A stretch of DNA of 56,744 nucleotides from the NCBI GenBank assembly GCA_018240565.1, contig JAFEFO010000038.1:1-56744 (forward strand), read 5' to 3'. How positions within the stretch are numbered: the first letter of the stretch is position 1; each line of letters starts with the position of its first letter. Below are positions 39,715 to 48,338 of this stretch, piece after piece. This DNA is from Pseudomonadota bacterium. GTDB lineage: Bacteria > Pseudomonadota > Gammaproteobacteria > Xanthomonadales > Rhodanobacteraceae. A program made the position numbers and the translations under genes. A model generated the notes under the pieces. That model had not been told where the DNA came from. It was given only the letters and a program-made list of their open reading frames with translations, and did no database searches.

Positions 39715-40980
39715 CTATTTGTCCGCCAGCGCATATGCCGGCAGTTTTTTCTTCGCCAGTTTCGGCTTGAACTTCGCGTACATGGGCAGCCCGCTGATCT
39801 GGTCGTAAGGCGGCGCGTCTTCGCCGCGGATCAGCGGCTCGAAATAACGTCGCGCCGCGGGCGTGATGCCAAAACCGTCCGTGTTGATGAAGTTGCGCGG
39901 CAACTTCTTCTCGACATTGGCGATCGCGGTCAGCGGCGCGGCTTCGAGCTTCCATTTGAACGGCGTGCTGGAGGTGCGCCTGATCACCGGCATCACGCCG
40001 CTGCGGCCTGCCAGCGCGTATTCGACGGCGGCCTTGCCGACCGCGTAGGCCTGTTCGGCATCGACCTTCGATGCGATATGCCGCGCCGAGCGTTGCAGGT
40101 AGTCCGGCACCGCCCAATGGTACTTGTAGCCGAGTTTGCTCTTCACCAGTTGCGCGATCATCGGCCCGACACCGCCGAGCTGGGTGTGGCCGAACGCGTC
40201 CGTCGTGCCCGCTTCGGCGAGGAATTTGCCATCCGCGTTCTTCAGGCCTTCGGATACGACGACGGTGCACCAGCCCACGCGCTCGACCGTGGCGCGGACC
40301 TTGGCCAGGAACGCCGCCTCGTCGAATGGAACTTCCGGAAATAGGATCACCTGCGGCGGTTCGTCCGCGCGCTTGCCGGCAAGGCCGGCGGCCGCGGCGA
40401 TCCAGCCGGCATGGCGACCCATGACCTCCATCACGAACACCTTGGTCGAGGATTCGTGCATGGAAGCCACGTCCAGGCTTGCTTCCAGCACCGACACCGC
40501 CGTGTACTTGGCGACCGAGCCGAAGCCGGGGCATGAATCGGTCACCGGCAGGTCGTTGTCCACGGTCTTGGGCACGCCGATCACATTGAGCGGGTAACCC
40601 AGCGCCTGCGCAATCTGCGTGATTTTGAGCGAGGTGTCGGCCGAATCGTTGCCGCCGTTGTAAAGGAAATAGCGGATGTCGTGCGCGCGCAGCACGGCGA
40701 TCAGGCGCTCGTAGTGCGCGCGATCGGCCTCCAGCGACTTGAGCTTGAAGCGGCAGGAACCGAACGCGCCGCCCGGGGTATGCCGCAGTGCGGCAATGCT
40801 GGCGGCATCGAGCCCCGCCAGGTCGAACAATTCCTCGCGCAGCGCGCCAAGGATGCCGTTGCGCGCCGCGAAGACGCCGATTTTCTTGCGTCGGCAGGCC
40901 TGGATCACGGCACAGGCGGTGGCGTTGATCACGGCAGTGACCCCGCCGGATTGGGCGTACAGCAGATTTCCGCGGCTCAT
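39715..40980 (-). CDS. pfp: Pyrophosphate-dependent 6-phosphofructokinase
   Basis: A 421-residue enzyme that reversibly phosphorylates fructose 6-phosphate with PPi. The PPi-site signatures are GGNDS (YFLYNGGNDSADTS) and GVPKTVDNDLPVTDSCPGFGS. The Asp in GGNDS and the Lys in PKTVDND mark PPi rather than ATP use. Also present is KVFVMEVMGRHAGWIAA. It would run glycolysis at lower ATP cost and reverse it for gluconeogenesis. The start is the ATG at 40980 (MSRGNLLYAQSGG). Divergent from the adenylate kinase gene. Confidence 0.95.
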   Translation of the reverse strand: MSRGNLLYAQSGGVTAVINATACAVIQACRRKKIGVFAARNGILGALREELFDLAGLDAASIAALRHTPGGAFGSCRFKLKSLEADRAHYERLIAVLRAHDIRYFLYNGGNDSADTSLKITQIAQALGYPLNVIGVPKTVDNDLPVTDSCPGFGSVAKYTAVSVLEASLDVASMHESSTKVFVMEVMGRHAGWIAAAAGLAGKRADEPPQVILFPEVPFDEAAFLAKVRATVERVGWCTVVVSEGLKNADGKFLAEAGTTDAFGHTQLGGVGPMIAQLVKSKLGYKYHWAVPDYLQRSARHIASKVDAEQAYAVGKAAVEYALAGRSGVMPVIRRTSSTPFKWKLEAAPLTAIANVEKKLPRNFINTDGFGITPAARRYFEPLIRGEDAPPYDQISGLPMYAKFKPKLAKKKLPAYALADK

Positions 40981-41066
40981 GGCTGGGTTCCAATGTTTGA
41001 CTACGGCTGGCGCTGCCGCTAGGTTAGCCCGAGAAAGTGCGGATTGCACACGAGAACACATCCCCC

Positions 41067-41639
41067 ATGCGTATCGTTTTCTTCGGCCCGAACGGATCGG
41101 GCAAGGGTACCCAGGCCGCCTTGCTCAGGGCCGAACTCAAGGTACCGCATATCTCCACCGGCGACCTGTTGCGTGCGGCGGTCAAGGCCGGCACCCCGCT
41201 CGGGCTCAAGGCCAAGGTGGTGATGGATGCCGGCAAGCTCGTCTCCGACGAGATCGTGCTCGGCATGCTCGAGGAGCGCGTCGCGCAGGCGGATGCGCGC
41301 GGCGGCTTCATCCTCGACGGCTATCCTCGCAATCTCGCGCAGTGCGCGGCGCTGGAAACCCTGCTCGCGCGCATCGGCAAGCCGCTGGATATTGCCATCG
41401 AGCTGGACGTGCCCGACAGCGCCATCCTGCAGCGCTGCGAAATCCGCTTTGCCGCCGAGCATCGGCCGGACGACGATCCGGCCATCGTGCGCAAGCGCCT
41501 GCAGGTCTATCGCGAACAGACCGCACCGGTGGCGCGACACTTCGCCGATCTTGGCAAGCTGGTCACGGTGAATGGCGTCGGCACGGTCGATGCCGTGTTC
41601 GCGCGTATCCTCGGCGTGCTGCCCCGCGCGCTCGCCTGA
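41067..41639 (+). CDS. adk: Adenylate kinase, short form
   Basis: A 190-residue adenylate kinase that equilibrates 2 ADP with ATP and AMP. The P-loop GPNGSGKGTQ (residues 7-16), the AMP site PHISTGDLLR and the GFILDGYPRN loop are clear. The LID is reduced to a short loop (EIRFAAEHRPDDDPAIVRKRL) instead of the long zinc-binding or non-zinc LID of 214-residue enzymes. This short type is typical of the Xanthomonadales. One position is unusual: the P-loop has Asn (GPNGSGKG) where most have Pro or Ala. The ATG at 41067 is chosen because it places the first strand at the N-terminus. Confidence 0.94.
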   Translation: MRIVFFGPNGSGKGTQAALLRAELKVPHISTGDLLRAAVKAGTPLGLKAKVVMDAGKLVSDEIVLGMLEERVAQADARGGFILDGYPRNLAQCAALETLLARIGKPLDIAIELDVPDSAILQRCEIRFAAEHRPDDDPAIVRKRLQVYREQTAPVARHFADLGKLVTVNGVGTVDAVFARILGVLPRALA

Positions 41640-41659
41640 TCGCGCCGCCGGCACAGCCC

Positions 41660-42196
41660 ATGCCCGCGTTTTTTTCCGTCCTGCGCGACGTCATTTTGCT
41701 GCGTCGCGGTCCGCAGGACATGCCGCATGCGCCGCGACTGCTCGTCGCGGTATGTGCGGCCAGTCTGGCGTTGCAACTGGCGATTGCCAGCGTCCTCGGT
41801 ATTTCCGGCGACGCGTTCGGCGCCGGCCTGATCGGCCTGGCCTTCAACCTTGGCGTGCTCTACCTGTTGCTCGGCCTGCGCGGCGTGCGCAGCCGCTTCG
41901 TGCAGGCGGCGCTGGCGTTGACCAGTTGCGCGATGGTGTTCGCGATCCTGAGCGTACCGATCGTGCTCGCCGCCGGCGGCAAGCCGCCCACGCCCGAGAC
42001 GATGACGCCGGCGCAGGCCTTGCTGGGCGTGCTGGCCCTGCCGGTCGTGGTGTGGAAGTTGATCGTGGATGCACACATCCTGCGCCACAGCCTGGACGTG
42101 CCGTTCGCCGCGGGCCTGCTCATCGCACTGTTCTGGATCGTCGCCGAATTGACCCTCGGCGCGGCGCTCGGCGGTCCGGCCGCCGCGACGGCCTGA
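41660..42196 (+). CDS. Conserved membrane protein of unknown function
   Basis: A 178-residue protein with four predicted membrane helices (about residues 28-48, 52-73, 81-106, 119-137 plus 147-165 as a possible fifth). The N-terminus is a short amphipathic stretch (FFSVLRDVILLRRGPQDMP), reminiscent of Yip1-type proteins (compare the Yip1 gene at 15146), but similarity is too low to assign. It lies 20 bp after adk and 9 bp before mpl and is probably in that operon. Function unknown. Confidence 0.75.
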   Translation: MPAFFSVLRDVILLRRGPQDMPHAPRLLVAVCAASLALQLAIASVLGISGDAFGAGLIGLAFNLGVLYLLLGLRGVRSRFVQAALALTSCAMVFAILSVPIVLAAGGKPPTPETMTPAQALLGVLALPVVVWKLIVDAHILRHSLDVPFAAGLLIALFWIVAELTLGAALGGPAAATA

Positions 42197-42205
42197 GGCC
42201 GCATT

Positions 42206-43561
42206 GTGAAATTGTATATTCTGGGAATCTGCGGAACCTTCATGGGGGGCGTCGCCGCGCTGGCGCGCGACCTCGGGTTCGACGTCGCCGGTTGCGATGC
42301 GGCCGTCTATCCGCCGATGAGCGATCAGCTCGCGGGGCTCGGCGTGCAACTGGATTCGGGCTATCGTGCCGAACACCTGGACGCCGCCAGTCCCGATCGC
42401 GTCATCGTCGGCAATGCGCTCTCGCGCGGCAATCCCATCGTCGAACGCCTGCTCGACAAGCGCATCCCGTATGTTTCCGGTCCGCAATGGATCGGCGAAA
42501 ACGTGCTGGCCGGGCGCCGCGTCCTGGCTGTCGCCGGCACGCACGGCAAGACCACGACCACGGCGATGCTGGCGTGGATCCTCGACGCCTGCGGCCGCGC
42601 GCCGGGGTTTCTCGTCGGCGGCGTGCCGGAGAATTTTGGCGTGTCGGCGCGGTTGAGTGGCCAGGATTTCGTGATCGAAGCCGATGAATACGACACCGCG
42701 TTCTTCGACAAGCGCAGCAAGTTCGTGCATTACCGGCCCACGGTCGCGATCCTCAACAACCTCGAGTACGACCACGCCGACATTTTCCCCGACGTCGCCG
42801 CGATCCAGCGCCAGTTCCATCACCTGGTGCGCACCGTGCCGGGCAACGGATGCCTGGTTGTCAACGCCGAAGACGCGCGTCTGCGCGAGGTGCTGGCCAT
42901 GGGTGCGTGGACGCCGGTCACCACGTTCGGCATCGAATCCGGCGACTGGCGCGCGCGATTGATTGCGGCGGATGGTTCGCACTTCGTGGTGCTGTGCGAC
43001 GGCCGTGAAATCGGCGAAGTACGCTGGAACCTGCTCGGGCGCCACAACGTCATGAACGCGCTGGCCGCGCTCGCGGCGGCGGACGCCGAGGGCGTGGATG
43101 CGGCGCGTGCGATCCGCGCGCTGGCGGATTTTCGCAGTGCCAAGCGCCGCCTGGAATTCATCGGCGAACACGCCAGCATGAAAGTGTTCGACGATTTCGC
43201 GCACCATCCGACAGCGATCGCGACGACACTCGCGGGATTGCGCGCGCGCGTGGGCCAGGCACGCATCCTCGTCGGCATGGAGCCGCGTTCCAATTCCATG
43301 CGCGCCGGTGCGCATGCGGACGAACTCGCGCCATCTTTGCGCGACGCCGATGTCGTGGTGTTCCTGCAACGGCCGGAACTGGCGTGGGACGCCACGCGCG
43401 TGACGGACGCGCTCGGCGGCCGCCGCGGACGAACCGCGCCAACGGTCGATGCCCTGCTCGCCGCACTACGCGACGAGGCACGCGCTGGCGACGTCATCGT
43501 GTTCATGTCCAATGGTGGTTTCGAGAACGCGCCGCGGCGCTTCCTCCAGAGTTTGCGCTGA
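42206..43561 (+). CDS. mpl: UDP-N-acetylmuramate:L-Ala-gamma-D-Glu-meso-DAP ligase
   Basis: Mpl recycles peptidoglycan by ligating the tripeptide L-Ala-D-Glu-mDAP directly to UDP-MurNAc in the cytoplasm. The 451-residue Mur ligase has the N-terminal KLYILGICGTFMGGVAALARDLG (typical of Mpl, not MurC). The ATP loop is AGTHGKTTTTAMLAWIL (about residue 110) and the catalytic region is FVIEADEYDTAFFDKRSKFVHYRP. It also has VFDDFAHHPTAIATTLAGLR. It begins with GTG at 42206, preceded by TGAGG. Neighbours adk and the membrane protein precede it on the same strand. Confidence 0.96.
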   Translation: MKLYILGICGTFMGGVAALARDLGFDVAGCDAAVYPPMSDQLAGLGVQLDSGYRAEHLDAASPDRVIVGNALSRGNPIVERLLDKRIPYVSGPQWIGENVLAGRRVLAVAGTHGKTTTTAMLAWILDACGRAPGFLVGGVPENFGVSARLSGQDFVIEADEYDTAFFDKRSKFVHYRPTVAILNNLEYDHADIFPDVAAIQRQFHHLVRTVPGNGCLVVNAEDARLREVLAMGAWTPVTTFGIESGDWRARLIAADGSHFVVLCDGREIGEVRWNLLGRHNVMNALAALAAADAEGVDAARAIRALADFRSAKRRLEFIGEHASMKVFDDFAHHPTAIATTLAGLRARVGQARILVGMEPRSNSMRAGAHADELAPSLRDADVVVFLQRPELAWDATRVTDALGGRRGRTAPTVDALLAALRDEARAGDVIVFMSNGGFENAPRRFLQSLR

Positions 43562-43574
43562 CGTCGTTTCGGCC

Positions 43575-43580
43575 TACACT
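43575..43580 (+). promoter_or_regulatory. -10 box (TACACT) of the Lon-N-domain gene, leaderless spacing
   Basis: tacact ends 6 nt before the GTG at 43587, just after the mpl stop, so a separate leaderless transcript is likely. Confidence 0.45.
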
Positions 43581-43586
43581 CGGGCC

Positions 43587-44168
43587 GTGACGGCCGCCGA
43601 TATTCCCCTGTTTCCGCTCAATACGGTGCTGTTTCCCGGCGGCGAACTCGAATTGCGCGTATTCGAGCGACGTTACCTTGACATGGTGCGCGATTGCACG
43701 CGCAACGACAGCGGCTTTGGCGTATGCCTGATCCTGCACGGCAGTGACGCCGGCGATCCGGCGATCCCGGCCGCGATCGGCACGCTGGCGCGCATTGTGG
43801 ATTTTTATACCACCGATGGCGGCCTGCTCGGCATCCGCGCCATCGGCGAGCAGCGCTTCCGCATCGCGCACACGCGCGTGCGCGACAATGGCCTGGTGCG
43901 CGGACAGGCGCACTTCTGGCCGGACGAACCGGCGCTGCCGATGCCGCCGGAATTTGCCTTGCTTGCCACCATAGGCGAACGCCTGCTCGAAAAGCAGGGA
44001 ACCCGTTTCGCGCGCGCGAGCCTGGATGATGCAACCTGGGTGGGATTTCGCCTGGCCGAGGCGCTGCCGCTGGAGAACCGCGAGCGCCAGCACCTGCTGC
44101 AATTGACCGATCCACTGGAACGCCTGCAGCAGTTGATGCACTATCTGCCGCGATTCCAGCGCGCCTGA
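43587..44168 (+). CDS. Lon N-terminal (substrate-binding) domain protein
   Basis: A 193-residue stand-alone LON substrate-binding (PUA-like) domain: AADIPLFPLNTVLFPGGELELRVFERRYLDMVRDC at the start, then GFGVCLI...IGTLARIVDFYTTDGGLLGIRAIGEQRFRI. There is no AAA+ or protease part. Such proteins resemble YcaY-like or peptidase S16 'LON domain' proteins of bacteria and may bind polypeptides. The start is a GTG at 43587. The C-terminus (QHLLQLTDPLERLQQLMHYL) is helical. It lies 8 bp before the SDR gene and is probably cotranscribed with it. Confidence 0.88.
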   Translation: MTAADIPLFPLNTVLFPGGELELRVFERRYLDMVRDCTRNDSGFGVCLILHGSDAGDPAIPAAIGTLARIVDFYTTDGGLLGIRAIGEQRFRIAHTRVRDNGLVRGQAHFWPDEPALPMPPEFALLATIGERLLEKQGTRFARASLDDATWVGFRLAEALPLENRERQHLLQLTDPLERLQQLMHYLPRFQRA

Positions 44169-44176
44169 AAATCCTC

Positions 44177-44995
44177 ATGAGAACACTCGCAGACAAGACG
44201 CTTTTCATCACCGGCGCTTCGCGCGGCATCGGCCTGGCCATCGCGCTGCGCGCGGCACGCGATGGCGCCAATGTCGTCATTGCGGCGAAGTCCGACGTGG
44301 CGAATCCCAAACTGCCGGGCACTATCCACACCGCGGCCGAGGCAGTCGAGGCGGCCGGCGGCAAGGCGCTCGCGATCAAATGCGATATCCGCGAGGAAGA
44401 CCAGGTGCGCGCCGCCGTCGCCGCTGCGGTCGAGAGATTCGGTGGCGTCGATGTGCTCGTCAACAATGCCAGCGCAATCTGGCTGCGCGGCGCGCTCGAC
44501 ACGCCGATGAAGCGTTTCGACCTGATGCAACAGGTCAATGCGCGCGGCACCTTCCTGTGCGCGCAGGCGTGCCTGCCGCATCTGTTGAAATCCGCCAATC
44601 CGCATATCCTCACGCTGGCGCCGCCGCCGTCGCTCGATCCAAAGTGGTGGGCGCCGCACACCGGCTACACGCTGGCGAAAATGGGCATGAGCTTCGTCAC
44701 GCTCGGTCTGGCCGGCGAATTCGGCCCGCAAGGGGTCGCCGTCAATGCACTGTGGCCACGTACGCTGATTGCCACGGATGCACTGAACATGATCCCGGGC
44801 GTGAGCGGCGCGAACGGCCGCAAGCCGGAGATCATGGCTGATGCCGCGCATGCGATCCTGGCGCGGCCAGCTCGCGGATTTTCCGGAAATTTCCTCATCG
44901 ACGAGGACGTGCTGCGCGCGGCTGGCGTGACGGATTTCTCCGGCTACGCCGTCGACGCAAGTCAATCCTTGCTGCCGGATTTGTTCCTCGATTGA
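44177..44995 (+). CDS. Short-chain dehydrogenase/reductase, HSDL2-like
   Basis: A 272-residue SDR. The cofactor loop FITGASRGIGLAIALRAARDG (NADP(H)-type), the NNASAI stabilising motif, and YTLAKMGMS (the YxxxK catalytic pair) are present. The best family fit is HSDL2-like proteins, with HILTLAPPPSLDPKWW and VAVNALWPRTLIATDALNMI. The usual catalytic Ser of SDRs falls on an Ala (TLAPPP), so activity may rely on other residues or be altered. The substrate is unknown. It ends 6 bp from the convergent delta-60 gene. Confidence 0.85.
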   Translation: MRTLADKTLFITGASRGIGLAIALRAARDGANVVIAAKSDVANPKLPGTIHTAAEAVEAAGGKALAIKCDIREEDQVRAAVAAAVERFGGVDVLVNNASAIWLRGALDTPMKRFDLMQQVNARGTFLCAQACLPHLLKSANPHILTLAPPPSLDPKWWAPHTGYTLAKMGMSFVTLGLAGEFGPQGVAVNALWPRTLIATDALNMIPGVSGANGRKPEIMADAAHAILARPARGFSGNFLIDEDVLRAAGVTDFSGYAVDASQSLLPDLFLD

Positions 44996-45001
44996 CAAGC
45001 C

Positions 45002-47221
45002 TTATTCGAAGCCGTTCGCGAAGATCGCATCGCCGACCAGCCGCGCCAGCGCGATGCGCAAACCGCCGGCGATGGTCGTGAACTGACCGCCGGCCAATAC
45101 CGCGCTGCCGCCATCGACGAGCAACGCCTTCGTCGTTGCATCGACGACGTGTGCATTCCAATTCGGATCAACGCTGCCATCGGCAAGTATCCTGGCGATG
45201 TTCTCGCGGTAGATGCTGCCCAAGGCATCGAAATCGCCGCCGGCATACACGTTGCCTGCGCTGTCCAGCGCGAGGGCGTTGACGCTTGAATCCGGATTCG
45301 GGTTCCAGCCCGCGTCGATGCTGCCCGTGGCGATCTGGATCTTCTTCAGGTACGAGGAGCCGCCGGCGTAAAGCCAGCCGTTGCCGACCAGCAGCGCCTG
45401 GATGTAGGTGCCGTAGAGGCTCCAGGTCGGATCGGCAGCGCCATTTCCGGTGGCGGAGAGCTTGGCAAGGTGATGGTGCGCGCCGCCGCCGATGTTGCTG
45501 AAACTGCCGCCCGCAAAAACATTGCCGTTCGTATCGGTGGCCAGCGCGTAGACGCTGTTGTCCGGACCCGGATTCCAATTGGGGTCCGCGGCGCCGTTGC
45601 CGCTGCCGGGAATCTTGGCCAGATTGCTGCGCGCGAGTCCGCCCGCTTGGGAGAACGACCCGCCGACATACACGTTGCCGGCCGCATCGGTGGCAAGCGC
45701 AAGGGCGTAACCATTGAACGGCGTCGCGGTGAGTTGCGGATTCCAGTTCGCATCCACGCTGCCCCCGGCGGACAACTTGGCCAGTCCCTTGCGCGGCAGG
45801 CCATCGACCTGCGAGAACACGCCACCGACAAAAATATTGCCGGTTGCATCCTGCGCCAATGCGTTGACCAGCACATCGACTTGCGGATGCCAGGCGTTGT
45901 CGAGCGTGCCATCGGATTGCAGGCGCAGCAGGTTGCCGTGCGCCTGGCCGTTGACCTTGACGAACGCGCCACCGGCGATGATGCCGCCATTGTTCTGGCG
46001 CAGCAATGCATTGATCGAACCTGGGTTGCCCACGTCGGCGGCCGTGGCGAGCGTGGCCGTCCCGCTGCTGGCGAGGGCGGCATATCCCATGCGCAGTTGC
46101 GCCGCAACGTGCGCGAAGGAACCGCCTGCGTGGACCTTGCCGCCGCCGCTGGCGAGTGCGAGCACGAGGTTGTCGGCCGGTGCATCCCACGCGCCGTCTG
46201 CATTGCCCGCGCCGGTGCCGGAGAGTCGCGCGAGGTATTTGCGCGATTGTCCGCCGATCGAGGTGAAATACCCGCCGGCAAAAATCGCATTGTTCGCAGC
46301 GTCTGCGCACAAGGCGGTGACGAGGCTGTTCGGCGCCGGATTCCATGTCGCATCCGCGGCGCCATTGCCCGCCGCAGCAAGCCGGGCAAGATAGGTTCGG
46401 GTCTGTCCGCCGATCGCATTGAAATAGCCGCCGACATACACATTGCCCAGGCCATCGGCGGCGAGCGCGGACACCGGCTGGTCCGGCGCCGGATTCCACG
46501 CCGCATCGGCGAGGCCCGTGCCGGTCGCGGCAAGCTTGGCCAGACCCTTGAATGGCTGCCCACCTATGGTTGTGAATCCGCCGGCCGCATAGACACTGCC
46601 GCCATCGAACACGAGGGCACTGATGCTGGAGTTGCCCGGCGCCGGCTTCCAGTTCGCATCGACCGTTGCCGTCGCGGCGGAAACCTTGGCCAGGCGCGCA
46701 ATGGGCTGGCCACCGATGCTGGTGAAGCCGCCGCCCACGTACACGGCGTCGATGCCATCGTAGGCCAGTGCGAAAACACTCGAGCCCGGCGCCGGATTCC
46801 ACGTCGCATCCGCCGCGCCAGCGCCCGTCGGCGACAATTTCGCGAGGTAGTTGCGCACCTGGCCGCCGATGCTGATCTGGGCGGCACCGTAGTCGCTGAA
46901 GAATCCGCCGACATAGATGTTGTCCTGCGCGTCGCGCGCGAGCGCGCGAACCTGGCCATTGGCAGCCGGATTCCACGCCGCATCGAGCGTGCCGTCCGCC
47001 TTGATCTTGGCGATGTTCTTGCGCGTGGTGCCATTCACCGAGCTGAATTTTCCGCCGATCACCACACTGCCGTCGGACAGACGCAGTACGGCATCGACCT
47101 CGCCCGCGATCAGCAGCTGCAAATCGGGATTGGTTGCGAGCAGCGGATTCTGCGCCGCTGCGGGCGTCGTGGCGAGGCACGCGACAGTCGTCAGCACAAG
47201 GCTCGGCCAGTTCGATTTCAT
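45002..47221 (-). CDS. Secreted delta-60 repeat protein with C-terminal IFxNGFE tag
   Basis: A 739-residue predicted secreted protein. The signal peptide is MKSNWPSLVLTTVACLATTPAAAQ. About 14 tandem delta-60-type repeats of roughly 50 residues follow, with the recurring core [DN]x[VI]YVGGxFxxIGG...YLAxLxxxGxxDAxWNP, probably forming one or two beta-propellers. Two repeats (around LASGGGKVHAGGSFAHV and LLVGNGWLYAGGSSYLKK) are degenerate. The protein ends GDAIFANGFE, the C-terminal tag shared with two other secreted proteins here. Delta-60 proteins are usually surface-associated or extracellular, with unknown ligands. It lies 73 bp downstream of the metallopeptidase gene on the same strand and may be coexpressed. 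Confidence 0.88.
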   Translation of the reverse strand: MKSNWPSLVLTTVACLATTPAAAQNPLLATNPDLQLLIAGEVDAVLRLSDGSVVIGGKFSSVNGTTRKNIAKIKADGTLDAAWNPAANGQVRALARDAQDNIYVGGFFSDYGAAQISIGGQVRNYLAKLSPTGAGAADATWNPAPGSSVFALAYDGIDAVYVGGGFTSIGGQPIARLAKVSAATATVDANWKPAPGNSSISALVFDGGSVYAAGGFTTIGGQPFKGLAKLAATGTGLADAAWNPAPDQPVSALAADGLGNVYVGGYFNAIGGQTRTYLARLAAAGNGAADATWNPAPNSLVTALCADAANNAIFAGGYFTSIGGQSRKYLARLSGTGAGNADGAWDAPADNLVLALASGGGKVHAGGSFAHVAAQLRMGYAALASSGTATLATAADVGNPGSINALLRQNNGGIIAGGAFVKVNGQAHGNLLRLQSDGTLDNAWHPQVDVLVNALAQDATGNIFVGGVFSQVDGLPRKGLAKLSAGGSVDANWNPQLTATPFNGYALALATDAAGNVYVGGSFSQAGGLARSNLAKIPGSGNGAADPNWNPGPDNSVYALATDTNGNVFAGGSFSNIGGGAHHHLAKLSATGNGAADPTWSLYGTYIQALLVGNGWLYAGGSSYLKKIQIATGSIDAGWNPNPDSSVNALALDSAGNVYAGGDFDALGSIYRENIARILADGSVDPNWNAHVVDATTKALLVDGGSAVLAGGQFTTIAGGLRIALARLVGDAIFANGFE

Positions 47222-47294
47222 GGTGTTCTCCCGAAGTTTGAAAAGGGCATCGCGCGCATGCGTAAACGCGCGGATGCGGTGCTGCGGAGCCGTC

Positions 47295-48248
47295 TCATTC
47301 CAGGCCATTGGCAAAGATTTCGTCGAGGGTGATGCCGGTATCCCTGAGCACGGCGATGTCGAGCGCCGAGATGTCGTAGCGTTGCTGGTAATGGAACACC
47401 ACGCCGTTCATCAGCTGGTCGAGCAGCGATGCGGCCGGTCGCGCCGCGCCGTTTTGTGGGGGCGCATCGCCACTGGGCGGCGCCGCGACCGGCACCGGCG
47501 CGGGCGCTCCGTCGTACCACTGCACCGGTGGCAGTGATGGCGCGGAAATGGGTGCCAGTGGCCGACCAGAAGGGTTTCCCCAGTGCTTGTTGTTGCCAGT
47601 GGTGAGGTCGGGCGCGACGCCCCAGGTTGCCGTGGCGGCCGGACCGGAAAACACGCTCGGTGCGCCGGGTGTCGTCCAGTAGTCGAACGTGGATGCATAC
47701 GTGGCCGGCAGTTGTCCCGTGGTCAAGTCCGACCAGCCGTTGTAGACCAGTGCATGGCCGAGTTCGTGCAGGAAGACACTCATCGCGTCGATGCGATTGG
47801 CCGGGATGGTTGCGCTGCGCTGGGTCGGATCGGGATCGAACCACAGATCGTTGCGCAGATAGGCGAGCCCGATGTTCACATGCACATCCGGCGCGGATCC
47901 GTTGGGATCGATGCCGCTGAGCAATTCGTAGGCGAGCCCTTGTTCGTAGATCGTGCGCGAACCCACGGTGCCGATCGGAGTACTGGTGACGCTGGTGCCA
48001 TTGGCGGTGGCGATGGCGGCAACGCCGACCTCGACCTCGATCGAACGCGCGCCATCGATCGCGATCAGACGCGCCCAGCGCCGGCCCGCCGCCTGCAAAT
48101 GCGCCGTGACGTTGGCGCGTTCGGTGGTCGTCAGGGCGCTGGCGCTGCCATCAAAGGTGACATTGAATGCGACCTGCGCGGATGCCGGCGCCATGGCCAG
48201 CAGGCACGAAGCCGCGCAGGCGCGGGCAAGGCAGGGCAAGATGTCCAC
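47295..48248 (-). CDS. Secreted zinc metallopeptidase-like protein with C-terminal IFxNGLE tag
   Basis: A 317-residue protein. The signal peptide is MDILPCLARACAASCLLAMAPASAQ (GTG start). The zinc site HExxH lies in MSVFLHELGHALVYNGWSD (about residue 162), with a downstream Asp/Glu-rich region but no certain third ligand. The rest is unlike the named peptidase families I know. It resembles secreted proteins with an N-terminal beta domain (VAFNVTFDGSASALTTTERANVTAHLQAAGRRWARL). The C-terminus LDEIFANGLE is a variant of the tag on two other secreted proteins. It precedes the delta-60 gene on the same strand. Protease activity is inferred only from HExxH. Confidence 0.7.
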   Translation of the reverse strand: MDILPCLARACAASCLLAMAPASAQVAFNVTFDGSASALTTTERANVTAHLQAAGRRWARLIAIDGARSIEVEVGVAAIATANGTSVTSTPIGTVGSRTIYEQGLAYELLSGIDPNGSAPDVHVNIGLAYLRNDLWFDPDPTQRSATIPANRIDAMSVFLHELGHALVYNGWSDLTTGQLPATYASTFDYWTTPGAPSVFSGPAATATWGVAPDLTTGNNKHWGNPSGRPLAPISAPSLPPVQWYDGAPAPVPVAAPPSGDAPPQNGAARPAASLLDQLMNGVVFHYQQRYDISALDIAVLRDTGITLDEIFANGLE

Positions 48249-48338
48249 GTCGATTCCCCTTGTTCAAGGCCGGCGGCGAAATGGCCGGTCGTGGTCAGGG
48301 GCGTAAAACGGCGTTGCCGTGTCGCATGCCGCGGGGAA

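Noticed and set aside
45002..47221. DNA tandem repeats as a possible CRISPR or satellite
   Set aside because: The periodicity is about 150 bp, follows the protein repeat and is divergent at DNA level; it is the coding of delta-60 repeats.
45470..47332. Plus-strand open frame antisense to the delta-60 gene
   Set aside because: The repetitive appearance mirrors the delta-60 repeats read backwards; no start signal.
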